Positions 13,690 to 15,921 of a DNA stretch of 15,921 nt are shown in pieces. The position numbers and the translations under genes were made by a program. Below the pieces are notes generated by a model that was given only the letters and a program-made list of their open reading frames with translations, was not told the DNA's origin and made no database searches. The first letter of the stretch is position 1; each line of letters starts with the position of its first letter. The DNA comes from JALENY01 sp036310185 (GTDB taxonomy: Bacteria; Bacillota; Clostridia; Lachnospirales; Lachnospiraceae). The stretch spans positions 1 through 15,921 of the forward strand of contig JAXJSH010000125.1 in assembly GCA_036310185.1 (NCBI GenBank), read 5' to 3'.

Positions 13690-14639
13690 ATGGATACAGA
13701 TGTGATGGAACTGGAGTTGGAAGCTTTTTATTAAAAGATTATGTGGGGGAGCTTATGTTTGGAGAATGTCATGCGCATATATTTATGAATGGATATGATT
13801 ACCCGAAGGCGGTGCGGGATCATACGAAGGAGCCGAATGAAAGTCTGATCCGGGAGCATTTGCAGGCGTATGCGGATCGTGGAATTAGGTTTGTCCGGGA
13901 TGGAGGTGATCATCTGGGTGTATCCGCACTGGCAAAGAAGCTGGCGAAGGAATATGGAATTGACTATCGGACACCGTTTTTTGCCATACATAAAAATGGT
14001 CATTACGGCGGAATTGTGGGAAAAGGGTTTGATACAATGCAGGAATATGCGCAGCTGGTGCGAAGTGCCCGGAAACAGGGGGCCGATTTTGTCAAAATCA
14101 TGACTACAGGGATTATGGATTTTGATACGGACGGTCATATCACCGGGGAAGCGCTGACGCGTCAGGAAGTGCGGGAGATGATACATATCGCCCATGAGGA
14201 AGGAATGGCGGTTATGTCTCATACCAACGGGGACGGGCCGGTTTATGATGCGGCAGAAGCAGGAGTGGATTCTGTAGAACATGGCAATTATATGGGCGCT
14301 GCTGCTATGGAGGCGCTGGCGGATTCAGATACGGTCTGGGTGCCTACAGCCGTTACAATTTCCAATCTGATCGGCAGCGGTCGTTTCGACGATGCTGTGA
14401 TTGAAAAAATCAGGGAGAAAGCCCGGGAAAATATAGCTCAGGCCTTTGCGTGCGGAGTCAATGTGGGTCTTGGAAGCGATGCGGGGGCATATCGGGTTTT
14501 GCATGGTCAGGGACTGGAAGATGAGTATGCATTTTTTATGGATGTGGTAAAGGACAGGCAGAAAGTCGATACGGTGCTGGAATACAGCGAATCTATCATC
14601 CGAAAGAAGTTCAAAGTAAACCGTAACGGCGATACATAA
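13690..14639 (+). CDS. Metal-dependent amidohydrolase, apparent frameshift near the start
   Basis: The main frame encodes an amidohydrolase-superfamily protein: HxH in GECHAHIFMNG, a likely carboxylated Lys in DFVKIMTTG, His in MSHTNG, His in SVEHGNY and Asp in GLGSDAGAY. Related enzymes hydrolyse imidazolone-type or peptide-like amides; the substrate here is unknown. The start is odd. GAGG at 13679-13682 is ideally placed for the ATG at 13690, whose frame reads MDTDVMELELEAF and then hits a stop at 13732. The other frame continues as LLKDYVGELMFGECH. One extra T in the five-T run at 13725-13729 would join them. As written, translation must begin at 13683 (no spacing to the ribosome binding site) or at 13755. 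It may be a real inactivating mutation or a sequence error. Confidence 0.78.
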
Positions 14640-14782
14640 TAACCGGAAAAAGAAAGAAAATAAAACAGAATCCGTACGAAAAACAGTAATAAAAGTCTGA
14701 TAAATAAAAATTGTTCTATGTTAAAATATTATGTATGAGTGAACAGAATCGGATTTTAATCTGGAGAAAAGGAGCGTATTTT

Positions 14783-15921
14783 ATGGCAGTAAAAGCAAGT
14801 GATAATGTTAAATACTATCTCAATGAAGATGGTCCGGCTATCGGAGCTGTGACTCGTAATGTGATTGAGAAAGACGGCCTGTTTTTCAAAGATATTGATG
14901 GTTCCGGTGAAGTGAATGGGGTCAACGACTGGCGTCTTCCGGCAGCGGAGCGTGCAAAAGCTTATGTGGAGACTTTGACCGTAGAGGAAAAAATCGGCCA
15001 GCTGTTTATTTCAGACTGGCGTATGGGAAAATATCCGGCACCTATTGTCATGGGAACAAAAGAGGTTCCGGAATATCACCTGGATGAGTCCGGTACGCTG
15101 GATGAAGCAGAACATACGGCAAAAACAATTTTCGGAGAACAGTATATTCCGGGTACTTCCACTTTGTTAAAAGACTGGTTTGCACGCCATACGATTCTGC
15201 GTGCGAATCCCAGCCCGGACGATCTGGCGGATTATCTGAATCAGCTTCAGGCGGTTGCGGAAGAATGTGAACATTTTGTTCCGGTAAGTGTAGCTTCCAA
15301 CTCCCGTAATGAGAATGGAGAAGCGGTTTTTGGCATGAATGATGCCATGGGTGTATTTCCCACCTGGCCGGGAACGATGGGGATTGCGGCAGCAATCAAG
15401 GGCGACAGTATTGAAATTGCAGATCAGTTTGCGGATTGTGTGCGCCGTACATGGAACGCAGCGGGCTTGAGAAAAGGCTATATGTATATGGCAGATGTTA
15501 TTTCTGATCCGCGCTGGCAGCGTTCTTACGGTACTTTTGGGGAAGACCCGGAGCTGATCAGTGAGATTTTTGAACATATTCTGCCGCTTATCCAGGGAAG
15601 CAAAGATGGTGTGACCACGGATGGTGTTGCTATGACTGTAAAACATTTTCCGGGCGGCGGTGCGCGTGAAAATGGTTTTGACCCACATTATGCTGCGGGC
15701 CAGTGGAACGTATATCAGACTGAAGGCAGTCTGGAAAAATATCATATCCCGGCGTTCCAGGTGGCTGTGGATTACAATGCGGCTTCTGTAATGCCGTATT
15801 ACGCAAAACCGGCAAAAGAGAAAAGTGCACCTCAGACCGACAAAAATGGGGACCCCATGGAAATGAAGCCCTATGGTTTTGCGTTTAATAAACCATTTAT
15901 TGACGGACTTCTGCGTAAACA
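14783..15921 (+). CDS. Glycoside hydrolase family 3 protein, 5' part
   Basis: The open frame runs from the ATG at 14783 (AAAGGAG 8 bases upstream) to the window edge, about 379 codons. No signal peptide is seen, so the enzyme is probably cytoplasmic. GH3 signatures: AERAKAYVETLTVEEKIGQL near residues 54-73, SDPRWQRSYGTFGEDPELIS in the barrel, and the substrate-binding K287-H288 in TVKHFPGGG. The nucleophile Asp and C-terminal domains lie beyond the window. GH3 enzymes include beta-glucosidases, xylosidases and N-acetylglucosaminidases. The KHFPGGG form occurs in several of these, so specificity is open. The 140 bases upstream are AT-rich with only weak promoter matches. Confidence 0.9.
   Translation, partial: MAVKASDNVKYYLNEDGPAIGAVTRNVIEKDGLFFKDIDGSGEVNGVNDWRLPAAERAKAYVETLTVEEKIGQLFISDWRMGKYPAPIVMGTKEVPEYHLDESGTLDEAEHTAKTIFGEQYIPGTSTLLKDWFARHTILRANPSPDDLADYLNQLQAVAEECEHFVPVSVASNSRNENGEAVFGMNDAMGVFPTWPGTMGIAAAIKGDSIEIADQFADCVRRTWNAAGLRKGYMYMADVISDPRWQRSYGTFGEDPELISEIFEHILPLIQGSKDGVTTDGVAMTVKHFPGGGARENGFDPHYAAGQWNVYQTEGSLEKYHIPAFQVAVDYNAASVMPYYAKPAKEKSAPQTDKNGDPMEMKPYGFAFNKPFIDGLLRK

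Noticed and set aside
13725..13734. Programmed -1 ribosomal frameshift at the amidohydrolase start
   Set aside because: The run has only five T and does not form a proper X XXY YYZ slippery heptamer, and no strong downstream stem was evident. A simple deletion or sequence error fits better.
15167..15745. Minus-strand open frame of 192 codons inside the GH3 gene
   Set aside because: It is a shadow of the GH3 coding frame; the plus strand carries clear GH3 motifs throughout.

Overview
The window looks like chromosome from a low-to-mid GC Gram-positive anaerobe, most likely a Lachnospiraceae (Clostridia). The reasons are strong AGGAGG-type ribosome binding sites, Firmicutes-type NagA/NagB, a LicT-type antiterminator with its RNA target, a DUF5685 gene, and a glycoside hydrolase family 3 gene of gut-clostridial style. 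This assignment rests on recognition of protein families, not on a search.

Left part (1-4830), accessory. The window opens in a fragment of a tyrosine recombinase (integrase), cut at base 119 by a complete IS66-family element (120-3062) with good terminal inverted repeats, tnpA-tnpB-tnpC, and a striking tnpB-tnpC spacer carrying a large inverted repeat built on two perfect DnaA-box 9-mers. The IS lacks matching 8-bp flanking repeats and the rest of the integrase is absent, so the locus has been rearranged. To the right are two tandemly duplicated small XRE-type regulators on the minus strand (with duplicated promoters), a divergent small unknown gene, and a CarD-family RNA polymerase-binding protein closed by a good terminator.

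Centre (4900-11510), a self-contained N-acetylglucosamine module: promoter, RAT antiterminator overlapping a terminator, licT, a glucose-family PTS IIA, HPr, PTS EIICB, an attenuating hairpin, a membrane-anchored transglutaminase-fold protein, nagB and nagA, then a strong terminator. PEP-derived phosphate would pass through HPr and IIA to the IIB cysteine, sugar enters as GlcNAc-6-P, NagA deacetylates it and NagB converts it to fructose-6-P plus ammonia. LicT senses the PTS phosphorylation state and reads through the leader terminator. The HPr has the catalytic His15 but Gly in place of the regulatory Ser46, and the transglutaminase-like protein lacks two of three catalytic residues.

Right part (11566-15921): a leftward three-gene operon (zinc-ribbon membrane protein, DUF5685 protein with two Asp-rich motifs, J-domain protein with a cysteine-rich tail), convergent with the nag operon; then an amidohydrolase whose first 12 codons lie in a different frame from the rest (apparent one-base deletion in a T tract); then the 5' part of a GH3 glycosidase that runs off the window.
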